From Chitinophagales bacterium (lineage in GTDB: Bacteria > Bacteroidota > Bacteroidia > Chitinophagales > BACL12): a stretch of 15,976 nucleotides of DNA. Positions 1-6,757 of the stretch are shown here, one piece after another (positions within the stretch are counted from its first letter, which is position 1; the number at the start of each line of letters is the position of its first letter). The notes under the pieces were generated by a model that had not been told where the DNA came from, ran no database searches, and saw only the letters and a list, made by a program, of their open reading frames with translations. The DNA lies in NCBI GenBank assembly GCA_014380545.1, contig JACMJP010000228.1, positions 1 to 15,976 on the forward strand, given 5' to 3'. The translations under genes and the position numbers were made by a program.

Positions 1-1
1 G

Positions 2-802
2 GGTCTGGCAAAAACATTATTAATTAAAACAATTTCCGATGTATTGGAATTAAGTTTCAAAAGAATTCAGTTTACACCGGATTTAATGCCCGGCGATATT
101 ACAGGAAGTGAAATATTGGACGAGAACAGGAATTTTAGATTTTTAAAGGGACCTGTGTTTGCAAATATTATTCTGGCAGACGAAATAAACAGAACACCAC
201 CAAAAACACAGGCTGCATTATTGGAAGCTATGCAGGAAAAAAATGTTACAATTGCCGGCACAGTTCATAAACTTGAATTACCATTTTTTGTATTAGCAAC
301 GCAAAACCCTATTGAACAGGAAGGAACATACCCGTTACCCGAAGCACAGCTCGACCGTTTTATGTTTAATATTTTTTTAGACTATCCGAAATTTGAGGAA
401 GAAATAAATGTTGTTAAAACAACAACAATTGATTCAAAACCTGAATTGCATAAAATTATCGGCGCAGAAGAGATCATTTATTATCAGCATTTAATACGCA
501 GGATTCCGATCACAGATAATGTGTTGGAATATGCTGTAAGCCTTGCAACTAAAACAAGACCGAATACAATTAAAGCTGACCCGAAAGCTAACCAGTATTT
601 GAGCTGGGGAGCGGGTCCAAGGGCAAGCCAATATTTAGTACTTGGTGCAAAATGTCATGCAGCAATTCACGGAAAATATGCACCGGATATTGAAGATGTA
701 AAAGCTGTTGCGTTGCCTGTATTACGTCACCGTATTGTTCGCAATTACAAAGCGGAAGCAGATGGGGTGAGTGTGGAAGAAATTGTGAAGGGATTTTTGT
801 GA
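2..802 (+). CDS. MoxR-family AAA+ ATPase, 5'-truncated by the window edge
   Basis: The open frame runs in from the left edge. Its first visible residues, GLAKT, are the end of a MoxR-type Walker A motif (usually GxPGLAKT), so roughly the first 50-60 residues lie outside the window. Further motifs follow in order: Walker B with LADEINR, the sensor 1 segment VLATQNPIEQEGTYPLPEAQ followed by LDRF, and a sensor 2 arginine in GAGPRAS (usually GASPRA). MoxR ATPases are cytoplasmic hexameric chaperones that often act with DUF58 and von Willebrand factor A proteins to mature enzymes or envelope complexes. No DUF58 or VWA gene follows here; the next gene, 139 nt downstream, is PurF-like. Any partner must be upstream, outside the window, or elsewhere. 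Family assignment is very secure; substrate is unknown. A TTG at 44 could be mistaken for a start but lies after the P-loop. Confidence 0.95.
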   Translation, partial: GLAKTLLIKTISDVLELSFKRIQFTPDLMPGDITGSEILDENRNFRFLKGPVFANIILADEINRTPPKTQAALLEAMQEKNVTIAGTVHKLELPFFVLATQNPIEQEGTYPLPEAQLDRFMFNIFLDYPKFEEEINVVKTTTIDSKPELHKIIGAEEIIYYQHLIRRIPITDNVLEYAVSLATKTRPNTIKADPKANQYLSWGAGPRASQYLVLGAKCHAAIHGKYAPDIEDVKAVALPVLRHRIVRNYKAEADGVSVEEIVKGFL

Positions 803-900
803 TACACTATTTACTATTTCTGTCATTATTATAATTACAATCTTAGGATAAAATTTCAATGGGTAAAAAGCATTAATGATCCGGCAATGGAAGATATCAT

Positions 901-931
901 TTTCACTTCTTACATTTCACCCGTAACTTTG
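901..931 (+). promoter_or_regulatory. Bacteroidota-type promoter of the PurF-like gene
   Basis: TAACTTTG at 924-931 matches the Bacteroidota primary sigma -7 consensus TAnnTTTG exactly. TTTC at 901-904 is a 3-of-4 match to the -33 TTTG element, 19 nt upstream. A transcript starting about 7 nt after the -7 box would begin near 938, only a few bases before the GTG start at 942. The TAA inside this box (924-926) is also an in-frame stop that blocks any longer reading of the gene. Confidence 0.55.
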
Positions 932-941
932 TACTTTATTT

Positions 942-2843
942 GTGAGCGACTTTATTACACATGAATGCGGTGTAGCCCTAATAAGGTTATTAAAACCGCT
1001 TGAATACTACAAACAGAAATACGGCACAGCACTTTACGGCCTGAATAAATTATACCTGCTAATGGAAAAACAACATAACCGGGGGCAGGACGGAGCAGGT
1101 GTGGCAACCATCAAAATCAATCTTGAATCCGGTTATAAATATATTGATGTACAAAGAAGTCCAAACCCCAATGCCATTAAAGAAGTGTTTGATGAAATAT
1201 TTTCACACATCAGGAAAAAAAAGAGAGGCAATAAAAAAAATTTTAATGATCCGGATTGGGTAAAACATAATGTGAAATATACCGGGGAAGTAATGATAGG
1301 GCATTTGCGGTATGGAACGCACGGAAAAAATTCAGTATTTAGTGTACATCCTTTTCTCAGGGAAAATAACTGGATGACAAGAAACCTCGCACTTGCAGGA
1401 AATTTCAATATGGTAAATAACGCTGAGTTATTCAAACAACTTATTGCATTAGGACAACACCCGAAAGAAAAAACAGATACTGTTACTGTGATGGAAAAGA
1501 TCGGGCATTTTCTTGATACGGAGGTGCAGAATTTATTTGACCAGTATCACGACTATCATGATAATAAAACTGTAAGTGAACTCATTGCAAATGATCTAGA
1601 TGTTGCAAAAGTATTAAGCCGCTCAGCAAAAGATTTTGAAGGCGGATATACAATTGTTGGCGTATTCGGTCATGGAGATGCATTTGTAATGCGGGATCCT
1701 AACGGTATTCGCCCTGCTTATTATTATTATGATGATGAAATATGTGTGGCAGCAAGTGAACGCCCTGCAATTATGACTGTGTTTGATGCAGAATTCGAAC
1801 AAGTAAATGAATTAAAACCGGGACATGCTTTAATTATAAAACGAAATGGAAAAATAAAGGAAGAATATATTCAAAAACCTGCTGAAAGAAAAGCATGCAG
1901 TTTTGAACGCATTTATTTTTCGAGAGGAAATGATAAAGAAATTTATGAAGAGAGAAAACTGCTTGGCAATTTAATTACACCACAGGTTTTACATGCAATT
2001 AATTTTGATCTTGATAACACAATTTTCTCCTTCATACCAAACACTGCCGAAACTGCTTTTTATGGTTTGATAAATGGTGTGGAAAAATATTTAAGCGTTT
2101 ACAAGGCCGAAACGATTAAAAGGGGAACCGAAAAAATGAATGAGGATGACCTGCAAAAATTATTAAATAAAAGACCGAGAGTAGAAAAACTTGCAATTAA
2201 GGATGCAAAAATGCGTACATTCATTACGAATGACTCTGATAGAAGCGACCTTGTAAGTCATGTATATGATGTTACTTACGGGCAAGTAAGTAATAATAAT
2301 GATACAATTGTTCTGCTGGATGATTCAATTGTTAGAGGTACAACATTAAAGGAAAGTATTATAGCAATATTAGATCGCCTGCATCCTAAAAAAATAATCA
2401 TTGCTTCTTCTGCACCGCAAATTCGCTACCCTGATTGTTATGGAATTGATATGAGCAAGATGGGTGACTTTGTGGCATTTCGTGCCGCGGTTGAATTAAC
2501 TAAAGAAAAAAATAATGAAAAATTATTGCATCAGGTGTATGATCTCTGCAAACAAAATGAATATGACACAAGTGGTGCCGTTCCTAATTTTGTAAAAATG
2601 ATATATGATCAATTTACTGATGATGAAATATCTAATAAAGTAAGTGAAATAGTAAAATCAAAAAATATAAAAGCAGAAGTACAAATTATATATCAAACGG
2701 TGGAAAATCTGCACATGGCTTGCCCTGATAATTTAGGTGATTGGTATTTCACTGGCAATTACCCTACCCCGAACGGAAGCAAAGTAGCTAACAAAGCATT
2801 TATGAATTTTATGGATGGAAAAGATGAAAGGGCATATGATTAA
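942..2843 (+). CDS. PurF-family class II glutamine amidotransferase / amidophosphoribosyltransferase-like protein
   Basis: The 633-residue protein has an N-terminal Ntn glutaminase domain and a C-terminal phosphoribosyltransferase domain, as in PurF, which makes phosphoribosylamine from PRPP and glutamine in the first step of purine synthesis. Visible motifs are HECG with Cys9 as the likely nucleophile after an 8-residue propeptide, NRGQDGAG (46-53), HLRYGTHG (121-128), a DPNGIRP segment near 253, and the PRPP loop IVLLDDSIVRGTT (456-468). It is longer than canonical PurF (about 470-510) and resembles the enlarged form common in Bacteroidota, so it may be a paralogue rather than the main purine enzyme. 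GTG at 942 is the only usable start: a TAA lies 18 nt upstream in frame, and Cys9 must be kept. It faces the - strand gene at 2855 with 11 nt between stops. Confidence 0.9.
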   Translation: MSDFITHECGVALIRLLKPLEYYKQKYGTALYGLNKLYLLMEKQHNRGQDGAGVATIKINLESGYKYIDVQRSPNPNAIKEVFDEIFSHIRKKKRGNKKNFNDPDWVKHNVKYTGEVMIGHLRYGTHGKNSVFSVHPFLRENNWMTRNLALAGNFNMVNNAELFKQLIALGQHPKEKTDTVTVMEKIGHFLDTEVQNLFDQYHDYHDNKTVSELIANDLDVAKVLSRSAKDFEGGYTIVGVFGHGDAFVMRDPNGIRPAYYYYDDEICVAASERPAIMTVFDAEFEQVNELKPGHALIIKRNGKIKEEYIQKPAERKACSFERIYFSRGNDKEIYEERKLLGNLITPQVLHAINFDLDNTIFSFIPNTAETAFYGLINGVEKYLSVYKAETIKRGTEKMNEDDLQKLLNKRPRVEKLAIKDAKMRTFITNDSDRSDLVSHVYDVTYGQVSNNNDTIVLLDDSIVRGTTLKESIIAILDRLHPKKIIIASSAPQIRYPDCYGIDMSKMGDFVAFRAAVELTKEKNNEKLLHQVYDLCKQNEYDTSGAVPNFVKMIYDQFTDDEISNKVSEIVKSKNIKAEVQIIYQTVENLHMACPDNLGDWYFTGNYPTPNGSKVANKAFMNFMDGKDERAYD

Positions 2844-2854
2844 TATTAATGCTT

Positions 2855-3100
2855 TTATTTCAACTTAAACCTAGAAGACCAACCGGAGATTTTTTTTTGT
2901 GCAGAATTCGTTAGATTATTTATGCTATCTCCTGCAGCTCTGAATTGATCAGCAACATAATAGGCAGGTCTTTTTATATTGCTTAAATATTTTTCCAATT
3001 CTGCATCCTCAATTTTAATAAGACGGATTGCAATAAATGCAAGCCCTATTAAAATGAGTATCAATGCCAGAACTATCAGAATAATTGCTTCTCTGCTCAT
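2855..3100 (-). CDS. Small single-pass membrane protein, function unknown
   Basis: This is an 81-residue protein I do not recognise. Residues 5-27 form one strongly hydrophobic helix rich in Ile and Leu. An acidic-then-basic cytoplasmic or periplasmic tail of about 50 residues follows, probably helical, ending in Lys/Arg-rich residues. It begins 5 nt after the stop of the lipoprotein gene at 3106-3342, so the two are almost certainly cotranscribed. It ends 11 nt from the convergent PurF-like gene, and I see no hairpin terminator there. Reading frame, start and operon position make it a likely real gene; the role is not inferable. Confidence 0.65.
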   Translation of the reverse strand: MSREAIILIVLALILILIGLAFIAIRLIKIEDAELEKYLSNIKRPAYYVADQFRAAGDSINNLTNSAQKKISGWSSRFKLK

Positions 3101-3105
3101 AATCT

Positions 3106-3342
3106 TTATTTATTAAAAATGGTATCTGACTTTGTATCCGCAACTGAATCTATTTTTTCTTCAATCTCTTCCATACCCTCTTTTACACCCTTATTAACTT
3201 CTTCTACATCCTCACCAACATCTTCTATTCGTTCTTCAGCATCTTCTCCGTGATTATTATTGTTGTCAGACATGCACGAAAAAATAAGTGCAAAAATCAA
3301 TGAAAGAATAAATATAAATAGAAAGCTTTTAATATTTTTCAT
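3106..3342 (-). CDS. Small acidic lipoprotein, function unknown
   Basis: The 78-residue precursor has a classic lipoprotein signal: basic MKNIK, a hydrophobic stretch to residue 21, and lipobox IFSC with Cys23 as the likely acylated residue. The mature part starts with an Asn-rich linker (SDNNNN). A strongly acidic heptad-like region follows (residues 33-67, many Glu, Asp and Val), predicted to be one amphipathic helix, perhaps a coiled coil. It heads a two-gene operon with the membrane protein at 2855 and is divergent from the YtxH operon across a 294-nt intergenic region. A GGCATA element lies about 32 nt upstream of its ATG. Small Bacteroidota lipoproteins of this style are often stress-linked, but no specific function can be claimed. 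Confidence 0.7.
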   Translation of the reverse strand: MKNIKSFLFIFILSLIFALIFSCMSDNNNNHGEDAEERIEDVGEDVEEVNKGVKEGMEEIEEKIDSVADTKSDTIFNK

Positions 3343-3374
3343 TGAAGTTTTGTTTGATAAGATTTTGCATATTC

Positions 3375-3380
3375 TATGCC
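3375..3380 (-). promoter_or_regulatory. GGCATA element upstream of the lipoprotein gene
   Basis: On the - strand this reads AAAGGCATAGAATATG, ending about 32 nt before the ATG at 3342. The same core GGCAT precedes six other genes of this window. It may be part of an alternative promoter box. This is inference, since no matching second element was found. Confidence 0.3.
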
Positions 3381-3491
3381 TTTCGTTTTTTTATTACACA
3401 CTACCCTATCTAAATTCAATGCCTCCGTAGAATTATCGATTTTCCGACAAAATGTAGCAAGATAATTTTCTATCTTAATTATATTCCATAG

Positions 3492-3509
3492 CGGGAAAGA
3501 AATTTCCCA
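3492..3509 (+). promoter_or_regulatory. Palindromic operator candidate CGGGAA-N6-TTCCCA, copy 1
   Basis: The core GGGAAAGAAATTTCCC (3493-3508) is a 16-bp near-perfect palindrome, 128 nt upstream of the YtxH gene and 150 nt upstream of the divergent lipoprotein gene. In the YtxH direction it is flanked by C on the left and A on the right, exactly like the two other copies in their gene directions. Arm length and symmetry suit a dimeric transcription factor. The factor is not identifiable from the sequence. Confidence 0.6.
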
Positions 3510-3560
3510 AATTGTTATTTAAATTATGCATTTAGTGAAAGAAACTGTAATAATAGCAAC

Positions 3561-3600
3561 ATAATACTGCTGGCATGATTTTTCAAAACATCAGTATTAT
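3561..3600 (+). repeat. Inverted repeat in the YtxH upstream region
   Basis: The 9-base arms ATAATACTG (3561-3569) and CAGTATTAT (3592-3600) are perfect complements separated by 22 nt. They lie 37-76 nt before the YtxH ATG. They could form a stem-loop in the leader or be a second operator. The GGCATG element at 3572-3577 sits inside the loop. Confidence 0.45.
3572..3577 (+). promoter_or_regulatory. GGCATG element upstream of the YtxH operon
   Basis: TGGCATGATTTTTC begins at 3571, and the element ends about 59 nt before the YtxH ATG. It has the GGCAT core shared by several stress-type genes here. It resembles a sigma-54 -24 box, but the matching -12 GC is absent, so a different factor is more likely. 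Confidence 0.3.
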
Positions 3601-3636
3601 AAAATAATTTTCAAAACTTTAAAAAAATCTAATATT

Positions 3637-3918
3637 ATGAAGTCAAAAGAAATTGCAATTGCATTACTGGCTGGCATTGCAGCAGGTGCAGTAATCGGAA
3701 TTTTATTTGCTCCTGAAGCAGGCAGCGAAACCAGAACAAAAATTAAAGACAGAACCGGCAAAATAGGTGATTTTCTTAAACGTAAAACAGATGAGTTAAG
3801 AGGTGCAGCGGATGATCTTGCAGATCAAGCGCATGACTTGGTTGATAAGGTATCAAATAAAGTTGATGGTGCAGCTGATAAAGTTGATTACGCAACTAAT
3901 AAATCAACTAAAAATTAA
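3637..3918 (+). CDS. YtxH domain-containing protein
   Basis: This 93-residue protein has the YtxH (gas-vesicle-protein-like) layout. A short N-terminus MKSKE is followed by a Gly/Ala-rich membrane helix (about 6-25) ending in the family signature GILFAPEAGSETR, then a charged amphipathic helical tail with repeated Asp-Lys-Val/Ala segments. YtxH proteins are small membrane-anchored proteins of uncertain function, often induced by general stress in Bacillus and many Bacteroidota. It is the first gene of a + strand operon, 26 nt before the holin-III-like gene. Upstream lie palindrome copy 1, the inverted repeat and the GGCATG element, which suggest dedicated control. Family assignment is secure; the molecular role is unknown. 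Confidence 0.9.
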   Translation: MKSKEIAIALLAGIAAGAVIGILFAPEAGSETRTKIKDRTGKIGDFLKRKTDELRGAADDLADQAHDLVDKVSNKVDGAADKVDYATNKSTKN

Positions 3919-3944
3919 ATGAATTCATAATAAATTATGTTTAT

Positions 3945-4295
3945 ATGAATGATACAAAAAAAGCTATACAAGTTTTTTTGGGCGATCTAAAAGAGCATGT
4001 TGAAACAAGAATAGATATTTCTTCACTTGTAGCAACAGAAAAATCAGCGGAAATATTGAGCACCTTGATTACAAAAGGTGCTCTATTTATTCTTTTTTTT
4101 CTTGTATTGATTTTCTGCTCTTTAGGTTTGGCTATTTATGTAGGGGACAGACTGCAAAACCTTACAGCAGGTTTTTTATGGGTAGGAGGAGGTTATGCTG
4201 TATTAGCAATTATTTGTATTTTATTAAAAGAAACATGGCTTAAAACTCCAATTCTAAATTCTCTTATAAAGCAACTTTTTAAAGATGAGAAATAA
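3945..4295 (+). CDS. Holin-superfamily-III-like (phage holin family) membrane protein, paralogue A
   Basis: The 116-residue protein has a soluble amphipathic N-terminal region (1-42) and two membrane helices (about 44-66 and 74-94). The second contains GFLWVGGGY, followed by a short basic/acidic tail. This is the pattern of the chromosomal 'phage holin family / Act_Holin-X (holin superfamily III)' proteins that commonly sit next to YtxH genes in non-phage contexts. Nothing phage-like surrounds it, so a lytic role is not implied; an envelope-stress role is more likely. It overlaps the next gene by 11 nt, indicating translational coupling. It resembles the protein at 14591-14962: both have LIT at the first helix start, GFLxVxGGY in the second and similar lengths. 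Confidence 0.82.
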   Translation: MNDTKKAIQVFLGDLKEHVETRIDISSLVATEKSAEILSTLITKGALFILFFLVLIFCSLGLAIYVGDRLQNLTAGFLWVGGGYAVLAIICILLKETWLKTPILNSLIKQLFKDEK

Positions 4296-4638
4296 TATTC
4301 AACCTATAAATAACGCTGCAGATCTTAAACATGAAATTATACGATTAAGATTACTGAAGGATGAACAGGAGATTCAGCTCAAAGAGAATTTTAATCAATT
4401 GCAGGATTACATCAGTTTTGGAAATTTAACGGGAATGGCATTTAATTCAATTTTAAAAAATACAAAAACTACCAGTTTAACAAAACAGGGAGTTAACTTG
4501 GGTGCGCATATCCTTATTGATGATATCCTCTTCAGAAATAAGGGGCCTTTGGTGAAGTTTATAGCAGAAAATGCTGTAAAACTTGCTGCAAAATTTCTGA
4601 TTAAAAGATCTTCTGATAAAAACCCGGAAAAAGTTTAG
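4285..4638 (+). CDS. Small helical protein coupled to the holin-III-like gene, function unknown
   Basis: The 117-residue protein starts inside the end of the preceding gene (11-nt overlap, different frame). Residues 11-42 form a charged, probably coiled-coil helix (AADLKHEIIRLRLLKDEQEI onward). After a Gly/Thr-rich middle comes a weakly hydrophobic, helical C-terminal half (about 70-108), basic at the end. It has no strong transmembrane segment. A gene of the same kind (74 residues, basic coiled coil) follows the second holin-III-like gene at 14398-14622, also overlapping its partner. This suggests the two products work together, for example as a cytoplasmic partner of the membrane protein. 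I do not recognise a named family. Confidence 0.7.
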   Translation: MRNNIQPINNAADLKHEIIRLRLLKDEQEIQLKENFNQLQDYISFGNLTGMAFNSILKNTKTTSLTKQGVNLGAHILIDDILFRNKGPLVKFIAENAVKLAAKFLIKRSSDKNPEKV

Positions 4639-4677
4639 CAGGATTTTAATTGATAATAATTAATTTAATCTTCTGCA

Positions 4678-5626
4678 ATGGTAATATCGCAACAACCATT
4701 TTATGTTAAGGCTGCAACGGTGTTACTATCTCTTGCCCTTATTATTACATTCCTTATTGTAGCAAAGCCCGTTCTTGTCCCATTAATTATTTCCATTTAC
4801 ATTGCAATATTATTTATTCCTCTGTGCAATTTCCTTGAAAAAATCCGTATACCAAGACTTACATCTGCGGCGCTTATTGTAATTATTTCATGGTTTATAA
4901 TGGCCTCTATTCTATATCTTTTCACAAAACAAATCGTTGAATTTGGAGCGGATATGGACCTGATGAAAACCAAACTGGATGATTACATATTGAATATAAA
5001 AGAGTATGTAGAAAATATCACGGGAACGGAGCTTTGAAGAAACTATTTTAAATGCGAAGCAACTTGTTCAATCTTATATTTCAGGAGTATTTAAAGTAAT
5101 GATAATCCTTGCGGCGATGAATTATTTAGTTTTACTGGCATTTGGTCTTAAACATGCTATTTTTTTCGCAATTGTTGCTGCTGCATTAAATATATTGCCT
5201 TATTTGGGACCCTTAATTGGAGCTCTACTTGCTGCTTTTTATGCTCTTGTAACAAAAGATAATACGTTAACACCGGTATTTATTTATCTGGCATTGCAGG
5301 GAGTGCAGCTTATTGAGGGAAATTTTTTGACGCCGAAAATAGTTGGGAGCAAAGTAGATATTAACCCGCTTATTGCTATCCTTGCTATATTTATTGGAAA
5401 TCTTATTTGGGGAATTGCGGGAATGGTATTAATTATTCCAACTGTTGCAATATTAAAACTTATTTTTTCTCAAATAAATGAATTAGAACCTTATGCATTT
5501 CTTATAGGGACTGTCTCAACCGGCGATGATGCCGAATCAAAGTTTATCGACAAAAAGGTAACACAGTTTAAAAAACTTGTGCCCTATAAAAAAACCAGAA
5601 GAGACCCCCGGTTTCAGAAAATATAA
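4678..5626 (+). pseudogene. AI-2E family transporter (PF01594 type), broken by a frameshift and apparent internal deletion
   Basis: Two fragments in different frames make up this gene. The first (4678-5037, 119 residues) is the N-terminal part: three hydrophobic helices and the PR-containing loop typical of AI-2E transporters, ending in a helical segment and TGA at 5035-5037. The second frame is open from 5012 and reads through SFEETILNAKQLVQSYISGV into the C-terminal half. That half has LNILPYLGPLIGALLA, EGNFLTPKIVGSKVDINPL and the last helices, with ATG at 5099. Intact members are usually about 340-370 residues. Here the central part between the N-terminal helices and the SYISG segment, roughly 90-100 residues including a membrane helix, is missing, so a simple one-base error cannot explain it. 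Possible readings are a true pseudogene, two separately made halves, or an assembly error. It is the last gene of the YtxH operon (39-nt gap). Confidence 0.75.
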
Positions 5627-5649
5627 AATAAGGCAGAGATTCCCGGAGT

Positions 5650-5662
5650 GAGGTATGACCTC
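5650..5662 (+). other. Short hairpin after the YtxH operon
   Basis: GAGGT-ATG-ACCTC (5650-5662) lies 24 nt after the transporter stop and is followed by a T-rich stretch from 5675. The stem is only 5 bp with a 3-nt loop, and the T tract does not follow directly, so it is at best a weak terminator for the operon. The rest of 5627-5810 holds no gene I can support. Confidence 0.25.
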
Positions 5663-5810
5663 CACAAAATGTGCTTTATTATTTTTTATATTTTGCAGGT
5701 CTATTTATAACTTACTTTATTAGAAGGGATTAAGGGAGTTTATTCATAGCGGCTCTTATTTTGTAAAAGATAAATGTGAAACTATTTTATAACTTCTAAA
5801 ATTTTAAATT

Positions 5811-6110
5811 ATGATAAACAGAGAAGAAGAAACAATAAAAACCCCACAGAAACAAAATCATATATTAGAGGATGAACCAATGCACGAGATAAGGAATGAG
5901 ACACATGAAATTAAATTACCCGGTAATGAAGAAGAACCAATAGATGTTGACAGGAAAGATTTGCCAGTAGATGAAGAAGAAGAAATAGATGTTGACAGAG
6001 AAGAAGAAGAACCTGGTGATAAGGAAAAAAGACGAGATGAAGAAAGGAGAGAAACTGATAACGAAATTATAGCAACAAAAACTGATAAAAAAACTACCGA
6101 GCTTTATTAA
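5811..6110 (+). CDS. Highly acidic, probably disordered small protein
   Basis: This is a 99-residue protein with no recognisable domain. More than a third of the residues are Glu or Asp, and Cys, Trp and Phe are absent. The segment IDVDR occurs twice (44-48 and 59-63), each time preceded by a Glu-rich stretch, which indicates a small internal duplication. The remainder is Lys/Arg/Glu mixed charge. It is likely intrinsically disordered and soluble; similar hydrophilic proteins are sometimes desiccation- or stress-related, but that is a guess. It stands alone, 184 nt after the broken transporter, and is followed by a clear hairpin terminator. The low complexity calls for some caution about coding status, although the start, stop and terminator spacing support it. 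Confidence 0.6.
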   Translation: MINREEETIKTPQKQNHILEDEPMHEIRNETHEIKLPGNEEEPIDVDRKDLPVDEEEEIDVDREEEEPGDKEKRRDEERRETDNEIIATKTDKKTTELY

Positions 6111-6131
6111 TAAATGGTTAAAAAATTTAAT

Positions 6132-6163
6132 CAGGTGATATATTTTATATCACCTGTTCTTTT
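6132..6163 (+). terminator. Intrinsic terminator after the acidic protein gene
   Basis: The 11-bp perfect stem CAGGTGATATA / TATATCACCTG (6132-6142 and 6146-6156) has a TTT loop and is followed by TTCTTTT. It lies 21 nt after the TAA at 6110, on the + strand. The symmetrical stem could also act on the opposite strand. Confidence 0.8.
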
Positions 6164-6295
6164 ACAAAAAATAAAAAACGTATAAGTAAGAAAAAATTTC
6201 AGCTCAGTTAAAGAATGAATTATTCGTATAGATTATAACCTATTAAATAATATAACTAAGAAAAGAAGAGCTTAATTAGATTTAAAAAACAAATA

Positions 6296-6673
6296 ATGAA
6301 ACTTCATAATTTAATTTTAGCATCCCTGATTATTGTCACTGCCACATTATTTGCGCAAACACCTGCAACTTTATCTCCCAGTATGGTAATTGAAATCCCT
6401 GTTGATTCGCCTGTGGTTGCACAATATCTATTGGATGTTACAGCAATCCCTTTTACTACTCCGGAGCAAATGGAAATATTTTTTCAGGCACATAGAGATG
6501 ATATTACAGATTTTGTAATAAATAAAACCGACCGATCAGTTTATCTGTTATTAAATTCTACATTCATTACAACTAATGATTTGACTGCAGAAGATATTAA
6601 CAGGCATCTTGCTGCTAAGGCCCTAAAGATGCGGGAAGATTATTTAACCTTGCCGGTAGATGAAAAAAAATAA
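6296..6673 (+). CDS. Small secreted protein, function unknown
   Basis: The 125-residue precursor has a Sec signal peptide: MKLHN, a hydrophobic core to about residue 18, and a likely cleavage after Ala20 (LFA|QT). The mature part is about 105 residues, mixed alpha/beta in appearance, with acidic patches and no cysteines. It has no TonB, lipobox or T9SS sorting signal, so it is probably periplasmic. I do not recognise a family. It is a single gene between the terminator at 6132-6163 and the bidirectional hairpin at 6712-6737. No TAnnTTTG or GGCAT element was seen in the 130 nt upstream, so how it is expressed is unclear. Confidence 0.7.
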   Translation: MKLHNLILASLIIVTATLFAQTPATLSPSMVIEIPVDSPVVAQYLLDVTAIPFTTPEQMEIFFQAHRDDITDFVINKTDRSVYLLLNSTFITTNDLTAEDINRHLAAKALKMREDYLTLPVDEKK

Positions 6674-6711
6674 ATTTATTATATTGTTAAGAATGGTTTA
6701 GTTTGATATAT

Positions 6712-6737
6712 AAATGCCGGAAATAATTCCGGCGTTT
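6712..6737. terminator. Bidirectional hairpin terminator between convergent genes
   Basis: The stem GCCGGAA / TTCCGGC (6716-6722 and 6727-6733) has an ATAA loop and extends through a U-G pair and an AAA/TTT end (6712-6737). It lies 38 nt after the secreted-protein stop and 20 nt beyond the end of the oxidoreductase gene, so it can end transcription from both sides. Confidence 0.75.
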
Positions 6738-6757
6738 ATATTTCTATGCTTTCTATT

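Noticed and set aside
3571..3586. Sigma-54 promoter suggested by TGGCAT in front of the YtxH and related genes
   Set aside because: The -24-like TGGCA part is present, but the required GC at the -12 position is missing in all copies, so sigma-54 recognition is unlikely.
3945..4295. Holin-like proteins as evidence of a prophage
   Set aside because: No integrase, capsid, tail, terminase or endolysin gene, and no attachment-site repeats, were seen. Chromosomal holin-III-like genes next to YtxH are common outside phages.
5632..5644. TTCCC at 5640-5644 as a fourth copy of the regulatory palindrome
   Set aside because: The expected GGGAA eleven bases upstream is absent, so only a half-site is present.
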